Below, piece after piece: positions 15,985-23,917 of a DNA stretch of 64,000 nt. A program made the translations under genes and the position numbers. A model generated the notes under the pieces. It searched no databases, was not told the DNA's origin, and saw nothing but the letters and a program-made list of their open reading frames with translations. The stretch's first letter is position 1. Every line of letters starts with the position of its first letter. The DNA comes from JBBQSN01 sp963825505. GTDB lineage: Bacteria; Actinomycetota; Actinomycetes; Actinomycetales; CAWJMD01. The stretch lies in contig CAWGTL010000010.1 in the NCBI GenBank assembly GCA_963825505.1, forward strand, positions 124,001-188,000, in the 5' to 3' direction.

Positions 15985-18040
15985 GCTCGGTGCCCTGCTC
16001 GCCGCCCGACAGCACGGCCACCGAGTCGCCGACGGGCATCGCCCGCACGAGCCACCGGTAGCCCTGGCCGGAGAGGTCGAACCGGCCGGCGTCGGCGAGC
16101 GTGCCGTCGTCGCCCACCCGGAACGCCTGCACCACAGCGGTTCCCATCGTGTCCATCGGCATCAGCACGGTGCGCTGCTCGGGGAGGTACGAGAACTGGC
16201 GGGAGTCGCCCTCGACGGCGGTCCACGTGTTCGCCTCGGTCCAGGTGTCCACCTGGGTGGGTGCGGCAGGGTCGGAGACGTCGAAGGTCTGCACCAGCAC
16301 GCCGGTGAGCATCCCCGAGTCCGTGGCGTCCTGGCCCACCCCGACCAGTCGACCGTCGCCGACCGGGTGCAGGTAGGCCGAGTACCCGGGCACCTTGAGC
16401 TCGCCGGTCACGGTGGGCGCGGCCGGGTCGGACAGGTCCACGACGTACAGCGGGTCGGTCTGCCGGAAGGTCACCACGATCGCGACGTCGTCGAACCAGC
16501 GCACCGCGCGGATCGTCTCGCCCTTGCCGAGGCCGCCGACCCGACCCTCCTGCACCAGGTCGCCGTCCCGCTCCTCGAGCACGGTCACGAAGCTCTCGGA
16601 CGGCGGCTGCTGGCCGTCCACCCCCCACATCTGCCCGACGGTCGTCGCCACCCGCAGCCGGCCGTCGCGCGCCGACATCGCCCAGCGTCCGAGCAGCACA
16701 CCGTCGACCTCGCCCGAGGCCAGGTAGGTGGTGTCCGAGCCGTCGTCGATCGCGAAGCCGTGGAGCTCGGTGGTCGGGTCCTCGACCTGCGGGGCGTCAC
16801 CGCGCAGGCCGGTCCAGAACGACCAGCCGCCACGGGTGGTCGCCACGTACAGCCGGTCTGCGCTGGCGTAGACGAGCTCCCCGTCGGTCGCGACGGACGT
16901 GCGGTCCACGACCGGGTCCGAGCCGGAGGCCAGGTCGAGCGAGCGGACGGTGAGCATCCCCGCGCCGGCGTCCGTCGTCGGGTGGGCGACCTCGGAGCAG
17001 GCCACGGCCGGCGCGCGGCCGACGACCGCACCGTCGGCGTCCCGGGTGATCTGCTCGGGCAGGAACTGCTCGCCGTTCATCCGCACCAGTGCGAGCAGGT
17101 TCGCCTCGGTCGCCTCCGCCTCCCAGCCGGAGTCGAAGCCGCCGCCCGGCAGCACCGGCAGGTCGGCGGGCCGGTCCAGCGTCGGGGTCGAGGTCGTCAC
17201 CACGCGCACGACGCCACCGCTCAGGCGGGCGCCGACCAGAGTCCCCTCCACCTCCTGCTGCGACACCAGCCGGGGCGACCCGGGGTCGCTGACGTCGACC
17301 ACCGTCGTCGTCGTGGTCGGCGAGCCGATCGGACCCGGCCAGATCGACAGGTCCTCGGTCGCGCCCGACCGGCCCTGGCCCTGCCCCGTCTCCTCGAGCC
17401 ACGCCGAGGACAGCAGCAGGACGCGGTCGCCGTCGAGGAGCAGCTCGGCACCGCCGGGCTGCGCGGGACCCTGGTCCTGCACCGGCTCGCCGCCCCACCC
17501 GCGGGACGCAGCCGCGAGGGCCGGGACCTCCAGCGAACCGAGCTCGCGCGGCTCCTCGCCCGTGACGTCGAGGACGACGAGCCGGTCGCCGACGGTCGTG
17601 TACACGCGTCCGTCGGACGTCTTCATCACGTCGGGCTCGTCGACGCCCGCCTCCTGCAGGTTGGTGCCCGTGGCGCCGTTGCCCACCGCACCGTCCGACG
17701 ACTGCGGAGCGGCGTCCTCGCTCGCGGCGCGCTCGGCGCCGCCCGCGGAGTCCATGGCGTACCCGAAGCCGCCCAGCCCGTACGGCCCGACGAGGGGCCG
17801 GAGCGCGTCGACGTACCACGTGCGCAGGTCGTCGCAGCCGTCGAAGGAGCGCAGCCCGTCGGCCGCCGCGGGGGCAGTGGTCGGTCCGAACGCACCGGTG
17901 GCGACGGCGGCCGTCGCCGCGGTCAGGACCGCCACCGCGGCGACCCGGACGGCCCCGCGCCGGCGCCCGGTGGGCCTGCGCGTGCCGGGGGAACCGGCAC
18001 CCGGAGGGGTCGGGGGGACGGGGGCGGGAGTGACGTCCAT
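15929..18040 (-). CDS. secreted beta-propeller domain protein
   Basis: This 703-residue protein belongs to the secreted C-terminal beta-propeller family distantly related to WD-40 repeats (Beta_propel). After a basic start it has one hydrophobic segment ('AVLTAATAAVATGAFG') that acts as signal or anchor. The family signature 'TNLQEAGVDEPDVMKTSDGR' then leads into repeated blades with 'VVDVSDPGSPRLV', 'YVVDLSDPAAPTVTG' and 'QTFDVSDPAAPTQVDTW'. The ATG at 18040 is preferred over an upstream in-frame start at 18103 because it opens directly on the signal region. The protein is extracellular or surface-bound; its ligand is unknown. It is convergent with the HNH relic and divergent from the next gene. 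Confidence 0.85.
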   Translation of the reverse strand: MDVTPAPVPPTPPGAGSPGTRRPTGRRRGAVRVAAVAVLTAATAAVATGAFGPTTAPAAADGLRSFDGCDDLRTWYVDALRPLVGPYGLGGFGYAMDSAGGAERAASEDAAPQSSDGAVGNGATGTNLQEAGVDEPDVMKTSDGRVYTTVGDRLVVLDVTGEEPRELGSLEVPALAAASRGWGGEPVQDQGPAQPGGAELLLDGDRVLLLSSAWLEETGQGQGRSGATEDLSIWPGPIGSPTTTTTVVDVSDPGSPRLVSQQEVEGTLVGARLSGGVVRVVTTSTPTLDRPADLPVLPGGGFDSGWEAEATEANLLALVRMNGEQFLPEQITRDADGAVVGRAPAVACSEVAHPTTDAGAGMLTVRSLDLASGSDPVVDRTSVATDGELVYASADRLYVATTRGGWSFWTGLRGDAPQVEDPTTELHGFAIDDGSDTTYLASGEVDGVLLGRWAMSARDGRLRVATTVGQMWGVDGQQPPSESFVTVLEERDGDLVQEGRVGGLGKGETIRAVRWFDDVAIVVTFRQTDPLYVVDLSDPAAPTVTGELKVPGYSAYLHPVGDGRLVGVGQDATDSGMLTGVLVQTFDVSDPAAPTQVDTWTEANTWTAVEGDSRQFSYLPEQRTVLMPMDTMGTAVVQAFRVGDDGTLADAGRFDLSGQGYRWLVRAMPVGDSVAVLSGGEQGTELTLLDVASLEQTGSTTLD

Positions 18041-18141
18041 GGCTGCGCCTCGCTGCTCGGACCGGTCGCGCCGGTCGGTTCGTGCGGGTGTGACGCCGCC
18101 CACGTCGTCCTGGTTCCCTCCACGTCACGGGTCCGCACCGA

Positions 18142-18171
18142 TTGGGGTCTGCCCGGGGTCGCGCCTATGGT
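18142..18171 (+). promoter_or_regulatory. possible housekeeping promoter
   Basis: TTGGGG at 18142 and TATGGT at 18166 are 18 bases apart, about 47 bases before the GTG of the next gene, in a divergent intergenic region. Confidence 0.35.
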
Positions 18172-18217
18172 GGAACGGCTGCTGTACGCCGGGGGTGGAG
18201 CTGAAGGAGACCGATTC

Positions 18218-18919
18218 GTGCTGGTTCGACGTGCCCTCGTGGCCCTGGTCGCGTTGCTCGGCGTCGCCGCGCTCGTGGTGGGCATCGGGATGCGCACGGT
18301 GTGGCTGCCGGCGGACACCGCCACGGCGACGACCGACCTGTCCGACGGGCCGGTGGCCCTCACCGCCCCGGGGGTGATGGAGATGCGCGCCGGACCGGTC
18401 ACCGCGACCCTCACCGGCGACGGCACCCTGCACCTGGCGCGGATGCGCGAAGCCGATGCGCAGGCCTGGGTCGGCGCCGCGGGCCACACCACGATCACCG
18501 GTCTGTCCGACGCCGACACGCTCAGCACCGACGTCGCCGAGGGCGAGCCCACCGTGCCCGACCCGGCCGGCTCGGTCATGTGGCTGGACAGCGAGTCCGG
18601 CGAGGACGAGGTCACCTTCACCTGGGAGGACCGGCCCGGACGGTTCCTGCTCGTGGCCGCGGGGGACGGCACCAAGGTCCCGCAGCAGCTCACCCTGACC
18701 TGGCCGGTCGAGGTCACCACGCCGTGGAGCACTCCGCTGATCGCCCTCGGGATCCTGCTCCTGCTGGCCGCCGTGGGTCTCGCCCTGGTGCTGCTGCGGC
18801 GGCCGTCGCGCCACGGCCGCCGGACCAAGCGCGACGCGGCAGCCGCCCGCGCGGGTGGCGGCGACCCCGCGACGGCGGCGACAGGACCCAGCACGCGCTC
18901 CGAGGAGGCACGGCCATGA
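18218..18919 (+). CDS. membrane-anchored protein, unknown
   Basis: The 233-residue product has an N-terminal span ('ALVALVALLGVAALVVGIGM'), an extracytoplasmic domain of about 150 residues rich in Thr, Asp and Val, and a second span near residue 175 ('LIALGILLLLAAVGLALVLL') followed by a basic cytoplasmic tail. The outer domain contains 'LTAPGVMEMRAGPVTATLTG'. I know no family name for it. GAAGGAGA at 18203-18210 sets the GTG start. Its stop overlaps the ATG of the following lipoprotein, so the pair is co-translated and likely acts together at the cell envelope. Confidence 0.8.
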   Translation: MLVRRALVALVALLGVAALVVGIGMRTVWLPADTATATTDLSDGPVALTAPGVMEMRAGPVTATLTGDGTLHLARMREADAQAWVGAAGHTTITGLSDADTLSTDVAEGEPTVPDPAGSVMWLDSESGEDEVTFTWEDRPGRFLLVAAGDGTKVPQQLTLTWPVEVTTPWSTPLIALGILLLLAAVGLALVLLRRPSRHGRRTKRDAAAARAGGGDPATAATGPSTRSEEARP

Positions 18920-19941
18920 CGCGGCGCACCGCAACCATCCGACCCGCCCGGCTCAAGGTCGGCGCGCTCGGACTGACCGCGCTCGCTCTCGTGGCGGCCT
19001 GCGCGGCCGACCCGCTGCCAGAGCCCCTGCCGCATCCGAGCGACGAGGTGGTGCCCGTCGCCACCGACGCCCAGCTCGACGCCTCGCTCACGGCGATCGG
19101 TGAGGCCCTCGCGGCAGGCGACGCAGCAGCGGACCAGCGCCTGCTCGCTCCGTCGGTCACCGGTGCGGCGTTGGCCCAGCGCACGGGCGCGTACGTCGTC
19201 GAGCGCCGTGACGCGTCGCTCGACCTCGCCGTACCCCTCGGCACCGAGCGTCTCCAGGACGTCGTCCCGGCCGAGCAGGAGTGGCCGCGCTCCGTCGTCA
19301 CCGTCACGCGGCAGTCGGAGGACGACCAGGCACCGGACCTGCTCGTGCTCACTCAGGCCACGGCTCGCGACCCGTACCAGCTGGTGGCCTACACGGAGAT
19401 GGCGGGCGGCGCCACGTTGCCGCTCACCGGGGGCACGGACCAGGGTGTCCCGGCGCTCGACCCGACGGCTGGCGGCCTGCTGCGCGAACCGGCGACCGCG
19501 TTGGCCGCCTACGCCGACGTGCTCACGAAGGGAACAGCCAGCGCCAGTGCGACGCTGTTCGAGGAGAACGCCTTCACGACTGACGTGCTCGCGGTGCAGG
19601 ACACCACCCGCAAGGCGCTCAGTGTCGACTGCGCCCGATGTTTCACCTACGGCGCCTCGCACCTGCCGCAGGACGGCCAGATCTGGTCGTACGGGACCGA
19701 GGACGGCGGAGCACTGGTCGTCGGCGTGATGACGGCGACCATGAGCATCAAGGCCAACAAGGGCTACAAGATGAACCTGCAGGCCGAGTTCAAGGCGGTC
19801 TCGGGGAAGAGCCAGATCACCAAGGCCGGTGTGTTCACGCACATCGAGGTGGTCGCGCTGTACGTCCCGCCGGAGGGCGGCGGCGACACCGTGCAGGTGC
19901 TCGCGGTCGACCGCGTGCCCACCTCCGGCACGGTGTCCTGA
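18916..19941 (+). CDS. lipoprotein (DUF8094-like)
   Basis: This 341-residue protein starts with a basic stretch and a hydrophobic segment ending in a lipobox ('LALVAACAADP'), so it should be lipid-anchored outside the membrane. The mature part starts with 'PLPEPLPHPSDEVVPVATDA' and has no catalytic motif I can name; two Cys in 'DCARCFTYG' may pair. Actinobacterial proteins of this layout are grouped as DUF8094. The ATG overlaps the stop of the upstream membrane protein, with GAGGAGG 9 bases before it. The two genes together suggest an envelope complex. Confidence 0.75.
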   Translation: MTRRTATIRPARLKVGALGLTALALVAACAADPLPEPLPHPSDEVVPVATDAQLDASLTAIGEALAAGDAAADQRLLAPSVTGAALAQRTGAYVVERRDASLDLAVPLGTERLQDVVPAEQEWPRSVVTVTRQSEDDQAPDLLVLTQATARDPYQLVAYTEMAGGATLPLTGGTDQGVPALDPTAGGLLREPATALAAYADVLTKGTASASATLFEENAFTTDVLAVQDTTRKALSVDCARCFTYGASHLPQDGQIWSYGTEDGGALVVGVMTATMSIKANKGYKMNLQAEFKAVSGKSQITKAGVFTHIEVVALYVPPEGGGDTVQVLAVDRVPTSGTVS

Positions 19942-19988
19942 TCCCACGTGCTGAACCCCTCCGACCACTGACACGAGAGCGAGCCCCG

Positions 19989-20975
19989 ATGTCCCAGCAG
20001 CCCGGTGCGCACCCCGCCGCGACCAGCGGTCTGAACGTGCGAGGCGCGGTCGACCTGTCCGCCCTGCGCCGGCCGCAGCAGACGCAGCCCGGGTCGCCGG
20101 CCGGGGCGCCAGGCGCCCCTCCCGCCGGTGGCGGTCCGTCGCTGCCGACCCCGGTGCTCGACGTCACGGTCTCCACGTTCGAGCGGGTCGTCCAGCTGTC
20201 CACCACCGTCCCGGTGGTCGTCGACCTCTGGACGCCGAGATCGCCTGCCAGCCAGCAGTTCTCGGCCTCGATGGCTGGCATCGCCGTCGAGCTCGACGGG
20301 CGCCTGCTGCTTGCGCGTGTCGACGTCGACGCCGAGCCGCAGATCGCGCAGGCGTTCGGTGTGCAGCAGGTGCCGGCCGTGATGGCCGTCATCGCGGGCC
20401 AGCCGGTGCCGCTGTTCGAGGGCGCCGCCACCGACGCGCAGGTGCGCCAGGTGTTCGACCAGCTGCTCGCGCTGGCCGCCCAGCAGGGCGTGACGGGCCG
20501 GCTCACGATCACCGGTGACGGCGCCGATGCGCCCGCCGACGACGAGTCCGAGGAGCCGCCGCTCCCGCCGCTGCACCAGGAGGCGTTCGACGCGATCGAG
20601 CGCGACGACCTCGACGGTGCCGAGTCGGCCTACCGTCGCGCGCTCGCGGAGAACCCCCGCGACGCCGAGGCGACGGCCGGCCTGGCACAGGTCGGGCTGA
20701 TGCGCCGCACCAAGGACGCAGACCTCGCCGCCGCCCGGGAGGCCGCCGCGTCCGACCCCGACGACGTCGACGCCGCCCTCCTCGTGGCCGACCTCGACGT
20801 CCTCGGCGGCCACGTCGAGGACGCCTTCGTCCGACTGGTCGAGGCCGTGCGCCGCACCTCGGGCGACGAGCGCGAGCGGGTGCGGGTCCGGCTGGTGGAG
20901 CTGTTCGACGTCGTCGGCGGCGACGACCCGCGGGTGCTCGCCGCCCGCCGGGCCCTCGCCAGCGCCCTCTTCTAG
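19989..20975 (+). CDS. ybbN: thioredoxin-like/TPR protein, YbbN (CnoX) family
   Basis: The 328-residue protein has a Pro/Gly-rich head of about 50 residues and a thioredoxin fold ('VVVDLWTPRSPASQQFSASM', 'VDVDAEPQIAQAFGVQQVPA'). A TPR-like region follows ('AFDAIERDDLDGAESAYRRA') and runs to the C-terminus. The redox pair is lost: the site reads Pro-Arg-Ser-Pro instead of Cys-x-x-Cys. It therefore resembles redox-inactive YbbN/CnoX co-chaperones rather than a reductase. The cytoplasmic location is inferred from the absence of a signal. The last codons overlap the convergent glgB stop by four bases. Confidence 0.85.
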   Translation: MSQQPGAHPAATSGLNVRGAVDLSALRRPQQTQPGSPAGAPGAPPAGGGPSLPTPVLDVTVSTFERVVQLSTTVPVVVDLWTPRSPASQQFSASMAGIAVELDGRLLLARVDVDAEPQIAQAFGVQQVPAVMAVIAGQPVPLFEGAATDAQVRQVFDQLLALAAQQGVTGRLTITGDGADAPADDESEEPPLPPLHQEAFDAIERDDLDGAESAYRRALAENPRDAEATAGLAQVGLMRRTKDADLAAAREAAASDPDDVDAALLVADLDVLGGHVEDAFVRLVEAVRRTSGDERERVRVRLVELFDVVGGDDPRVLAARRALASALF

Positions 20976-23290
20976 GCCTTCTCGGCGCCCGTCGGCGCCG
21001 TCGTCACCGGCTCGACGGCCGGTGCCGACGCGGGCGCGGCCGACGGTGCGGCCTCGTCCAGCACGTCCTCGATCTGCTTCTGCGCCAACGGCTCTGCCGG
21101 CCGCAGCCAGACCGCACCGAGCGGCGGGACGCTGATCGTCACGGACGCGGGGCGTCCGTGCCAGGAGGTCTCCTCGGCATCGACGCCGCCGAGGTTCCCC
21201 ACGCCCGAGCCGCCGTAGACCTCGGCGTCGGAGTTGAGCACCTCGTCCCAGCGCCCGGCGCGCGGCAGGCCGATCCGGTAGCCGTGGTGCGGGGTGCCGG
21301 CGAAGTTGACGACGCACACCAGGGGCTCGCCCGCGCCGTCCTTGCGCTCGAACGAGAACGTGTTGTGCAGCGTGTCGTTGGCGTCGATCCACTCGAACCC
21401 GGACGGGTCGTGGTCGTGCTCCCACAGAGCGGGGGTCTCGCGGTAGACCCGGTTGAGGTCGGTCACCATGTGCTGCAGGCCGGCGTGCACCGGCTGGTCG
21501 AGCAGCCACCAGTCGAGGCTGCGGCTCTCGGCCCACTCCGACTCCTGGCCGAACTCGCAGCCCATGAAGAGCAGCTGCTTGCCGGGGTGCGCCCACATGT
21601 ACGCGAGGAAGGCGCGAAGGTTGGCGAGCTGCTGCCACCGGTCGCCCGGCATCTTGCGCAGCAGCGAGCCCTTGCCGTGCACGACCTCGTCGTGGCTGAT
21701 CGGCAGCATGAAGGCCTCGGAGTACGCGTACATGAGGGAGAACGTCATCCGGTGGTGGTGGTACTGCCGGTGGACGGGGTCCTCGCGCAGGTAGCCGAGG
21801 CTGTCGTTCATCCAGCCCATGTTCCACTTCAGCCCGAAGCCGAGGCCGCCGACGTGCGTCGCCTGGGTGACGCCGGGCCACGACGTGGACTCCTCGGCCA
21901 CCATGACGATGCCGGGCACCCGCTTGTAGGCGGTGGCGTTGACCTCCTGCAGCAGCTCGACCGCCTCGAGGTTCTCCCGTCCGCCGTAGCGGTTGGGCTC
22001 CCACTCGCCCTCCTTGCGGGAGTAGTCGAGGTAGAGCATCGAGGCCACGCCGTCGACGCGCAGACCGTCGGCGTGGAACTCCTCGAGCCAGTAGACCGCG
22101 TTGGCGACCAGGAAGTTGCGCACCTCCTTGCGGCCGAAGTCGAAGACGTACGAACCCCACTCGGCGTGCCAGCCCTTGCGCGGGTCGGCGTGCTCGTAGA
22201 GCGCCTCGCCGTCGAACTTCGCCAGCGCCCAGGCGTCGGTGGCGAAGTGACCGGGGACCCAGTCGAGGATGACGCCGATGCCGGCCTGGTGGAGTCGGTC
22301 GACGAGGTAGCGGAAGTCGTCGGGGTGCCCGAACCGCGAGGTCGGCGCGAAGTACCCGGTGACGTGGTACCCCCACGAGCCGCCGAAGGGGTGCTCCATC
22401 ACCGGCATCAGCTCGACGTGGGTGAACCCGGTGTGCAGGACGTGGCCGACGAGCTGGTCGGCGATCTCCCGGTACGACAGCCCCTGCCGCCACGACCCGA
22501 GGTGCACCTCGTACACGCTCATCGGCCCCGAGTGCGGGTCGCGCTGCGCACGGGCGGTCATGTACGCGTCGTCGCCCCAGGTGTAGCTGCTCTCGACCAC
22601 GCGCGAGGCGTTGGCCGGCGGGACGTCGGTGCCCTGAGCCATCGGGTCGGAGCGGGTGCGCCACTCGCCGTCGCGGCCCAGGATCTCGTAGCGGTAGTGC
22701 GTGCCGGCGCCGATGCCGGGGACGAACAGCTCCCACACCCCGGACGCTCCGAGCGAGCGCAGCTGGTGCTGCCGGCCGTCCCAGTGGTTGGCGTCGCAGA
22801 CCAGCCGGACGGCCTGCGCGCGCGGCGCCCAGACCGCGAACGAGGTGCCGTGCACCTCGCCCATCTGGCCCGGGTACCGGCGGACGTGGGCGCCCAGCAC
22901 GGTCCACAGCTGCTCGTGCCGGCCCTCGGCGATCAGGTGCCGGTCGACCTCGCCGAGCGTGGGCAGGAAGCGGTACGGGTCGTCGACCAGCACGGCGGCG
23001 TGGCCGGCGTAGGCGACCTCGATCCGGTAGTCGGTGACCTCGGCGACGGGCAGCGCCCCTGCCCACACCCCGTGCGCCTCGTGCGCGAGGGCGTGCCGGC
23101 TCCCGTCCGGGAGCACGGCCGCGACCGCCTCGGCCAGCGGCCGCAGCGTGCGGACGGTCACCCCGCCGTCGTGCGGGTGGGCACCCAGGACGGCGTGGGG
23201 TGTGGCGTGCGCGCCCGCACCGAGGCGGGCGAGGTCGTCGGGGTCGGCAGGAAGGACGGCGGGCGGCGTCGCGGCGTCGGTGGACCTCAT
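20972..23290 (-). CDS. glgB: 1,4-alpha-glucan branching enzyme GlgB
   Basis: GlgB makes alpha-1,6 branches in glycogen. The 772-residue protein has an N-terminal CBM48-type region, common in actinobacteria, and a GH13_9 catalytic domain. Catalytic signatures are 'DWVPGHFATD', 'GLRVDGVASMLYLDYSR' (nucleophile Asp), 'VMVAEESTSWPGVT' (acid Glu) and 'PISHDEVVHGKGS' (third Asp). The C-terminal 35 residues are a low-complexity Ala/Pro tail. CAGACT six bases before the ATG suggests a leaderless message. It is separated from glgE and the maltokinase by forward-strand signalling genes, although all three face the same way. Confidence 0.96.
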   Translation of the reverse strand: MRSTDAATPPAVLPADPDDLARLGAGAHATPHAVLGAHPHDGGVTVRTLRPLAEAVAAVLPDGSRHALAHEAHGVWAGALPVAEVTDYRIEVAYAGHAAVLVDDPYRFLPTLGEVDRHLIAEGRHEQLWTVLGAHVRRYPGQMGEVHGTSFAVWAPRAQAVRLVCDANHWDGRQHQLRSLGASGVWELFVPGIGAGTHYRYEILGRDGEWRTRSDPMAQGTDVPPANASRVVESSYTWGDDAYMTARAQRDPHSGPMSVYEVHLGSWRQGLSYREIADQLVGHVLHTGFTHVELMPVMEHPFGGSWGYHVTGYFAPTSRFGHPDDFRYLVDRLHQAGIGVILDWVPGHFATDAWALAKFDGEALYEHADPRKGWHAEWGSYVFDFGRKEVRNFLVANAVYWLEEFHADGLRVDGVASMLYLDYSRKEGEWEPNRYGGRENLEAVELLQEVNATAYKRVPGIVMVAEESTSWPGVTQATHVGGLGFGLKWNMGWMNDSLGYLREDPVHRQYHHHRMTFSLMYAYSEAFMLPISHDEVVHGKGSLLRKMPGDRWQQLANLRAFLAYMWAHPGKQLLFMGCEFGQESEWAESRSLDWWLLDQPVHAGLQHMVTDLNRVYRETPALWEHDHDPSGFEWIDANDTLHNTFSFERKDGAGEPLVCVVNFAGTPHHGYRIGLPRAGRWDEVLNSDAEVYGGSGVGNLGGVDAEETSWHGRPASVTISVPPLGAVWLRPAEPLAQKQIEDVLDEAAPSAAPASAPAVEPVTTAPTGAEKA

Positions 23291-23296
23291 CCCGCC

Positions 23297-23302
23297 AGTC
23301 TG
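23297..23302 (-). promoter_or_regulatory. -10 box of leaderless glgB transcript
   Basis: On the minus strand CAGACT ends exactly six bases before the glgB ATG, and no ribosome site is present. Confidence 0.4.
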
Positions 23303-23707
23303 TCGCGGCCGGTCCCCGCGCGCGAGCGAGCCCCCCGCCCGGACGCTTCGTGCAGGTCCGCGGGCGCCGACGTGGCAACCGGAGAACTTGATAGGCCGGT
23401 CGGAGGGTTGTCACCCCGTTCCGGTGACGTTGCGTGACCCGGTTCCTGGGGCGAACTCCGATCACTGTGAGTGACCGAGTGCGGGAAGGAGATCGGCGCT
23501 CTCACGGAACGAACCGGACATCCGAAGGCCGTTGCCGTGACTGAGCGCGACGGACTGAAAGGGGTCGGCGGGCCGGCGACCGAGGAGCTCGTGAGCCGGG
23601 CGGGCGGAAGTCCGCAGCCGGACCGCCGGACGTGCCGATGGACCGGTGTCATAGAACACGTGCCGGACGAGGGGTCCGGCGGGGGAAGATCAAGGGGAGG
23701 TCAAGAG
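23303..23707 (+). other. non-coding stretch with inverted repeats
   Basis: No convincing gene lies here. It contains GTCACC-N7-GGTGAC at 23410-23428, TCACT-GTG-AGTGA at 23462-23474, and CCGATC/GATCGG arms at 23458-23496. A weak FliA-type site is also present (GCAG at 23614, GCCGATGG at 23634, 16 bases apart), 66 bases before the first small peptide. The frame of that peptide stays open upstream to a GTG at 23471, but codon use there is irregular and no ribosome site is seen. I looked for a c-di-GMP riboswitch and found no match. Confidence 0.4.
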
Positions 23708-23806
23708 ATGGCTCAGTGGATGCAACGGACCCTCGCCGCATCGGCGTCGGTGACCACCGTGGCGGTCCTGGTGTCGATGGTCGGCGCCGGCTCGAAGTGG
23801 TGGTGA
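23708..23806 (+). CDS. 32-residue hydrophobic peptide ending GSKWW
   Basis: A short gene opens with a strong ribosome site, GGGGAGG at 23694-23700, seven bases before the ATG. The peptide has a short polar head with a Trp ('MAQWMQRT'), one hydrophobic segment ('ASVTTVAVLVSMVGAG') and the C-terminus 'SKWW'. It could be a small membrane protein or a secreted signal-peptide product. Its stop overlaps the GTG of a second tiny gene. I know no family for it. The good ribosome site and the coupling to downstream genes are the evidence that it is real. Confidence 0.5.
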   Translation: MAQWMQRTLAASASVTTVAVLVSMVGAGSKWW

Positions 23807-23898
23807 GCGCGATGTGCGCAGCAGGGCAGCCGGAGCGGCAGGGTTCCGGCGTCGAGCAGGTCGTCGAGCACGACCTGCCCGGCTACAAGTGGGTCTGA
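23803..23898 (+). CDS. 31-residue peptide ending GYKWV
   Basis: This second tiny gene starts with a GTG overlapping the stop of the first (GTGA), or with an ATG at 23812. It encodes a polar peptide with one Cys ('SAMCAAGQPERQ') and the end 'VVEHDLPGYKWV'. The Lys-Trp near the C-terminus echoes the 'SKWW' of the first peptide. The GGDEF-EAL gene begins 19 bases downstream, so all three are likely one transcript. The function is unknown; peptide signal, small regulator or leader peptide are all possible. Confidence 0.4.
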   Translation: MSAMCAAGQPERQGSGVEQVVEHDLPGYKWV

Positions 23899-23917
23899 GC
23901 GGAGTCTGAGGGGACCG

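Noticed and set aside
23303..23707. c-di-GMP riboswitch before the GGDEF-EAL unit
   Set aside because: Neither the conserved core nor the tetraloop/receptor pattern of GEMM-type riboswitches was found; the hairpins are short and unrelated.
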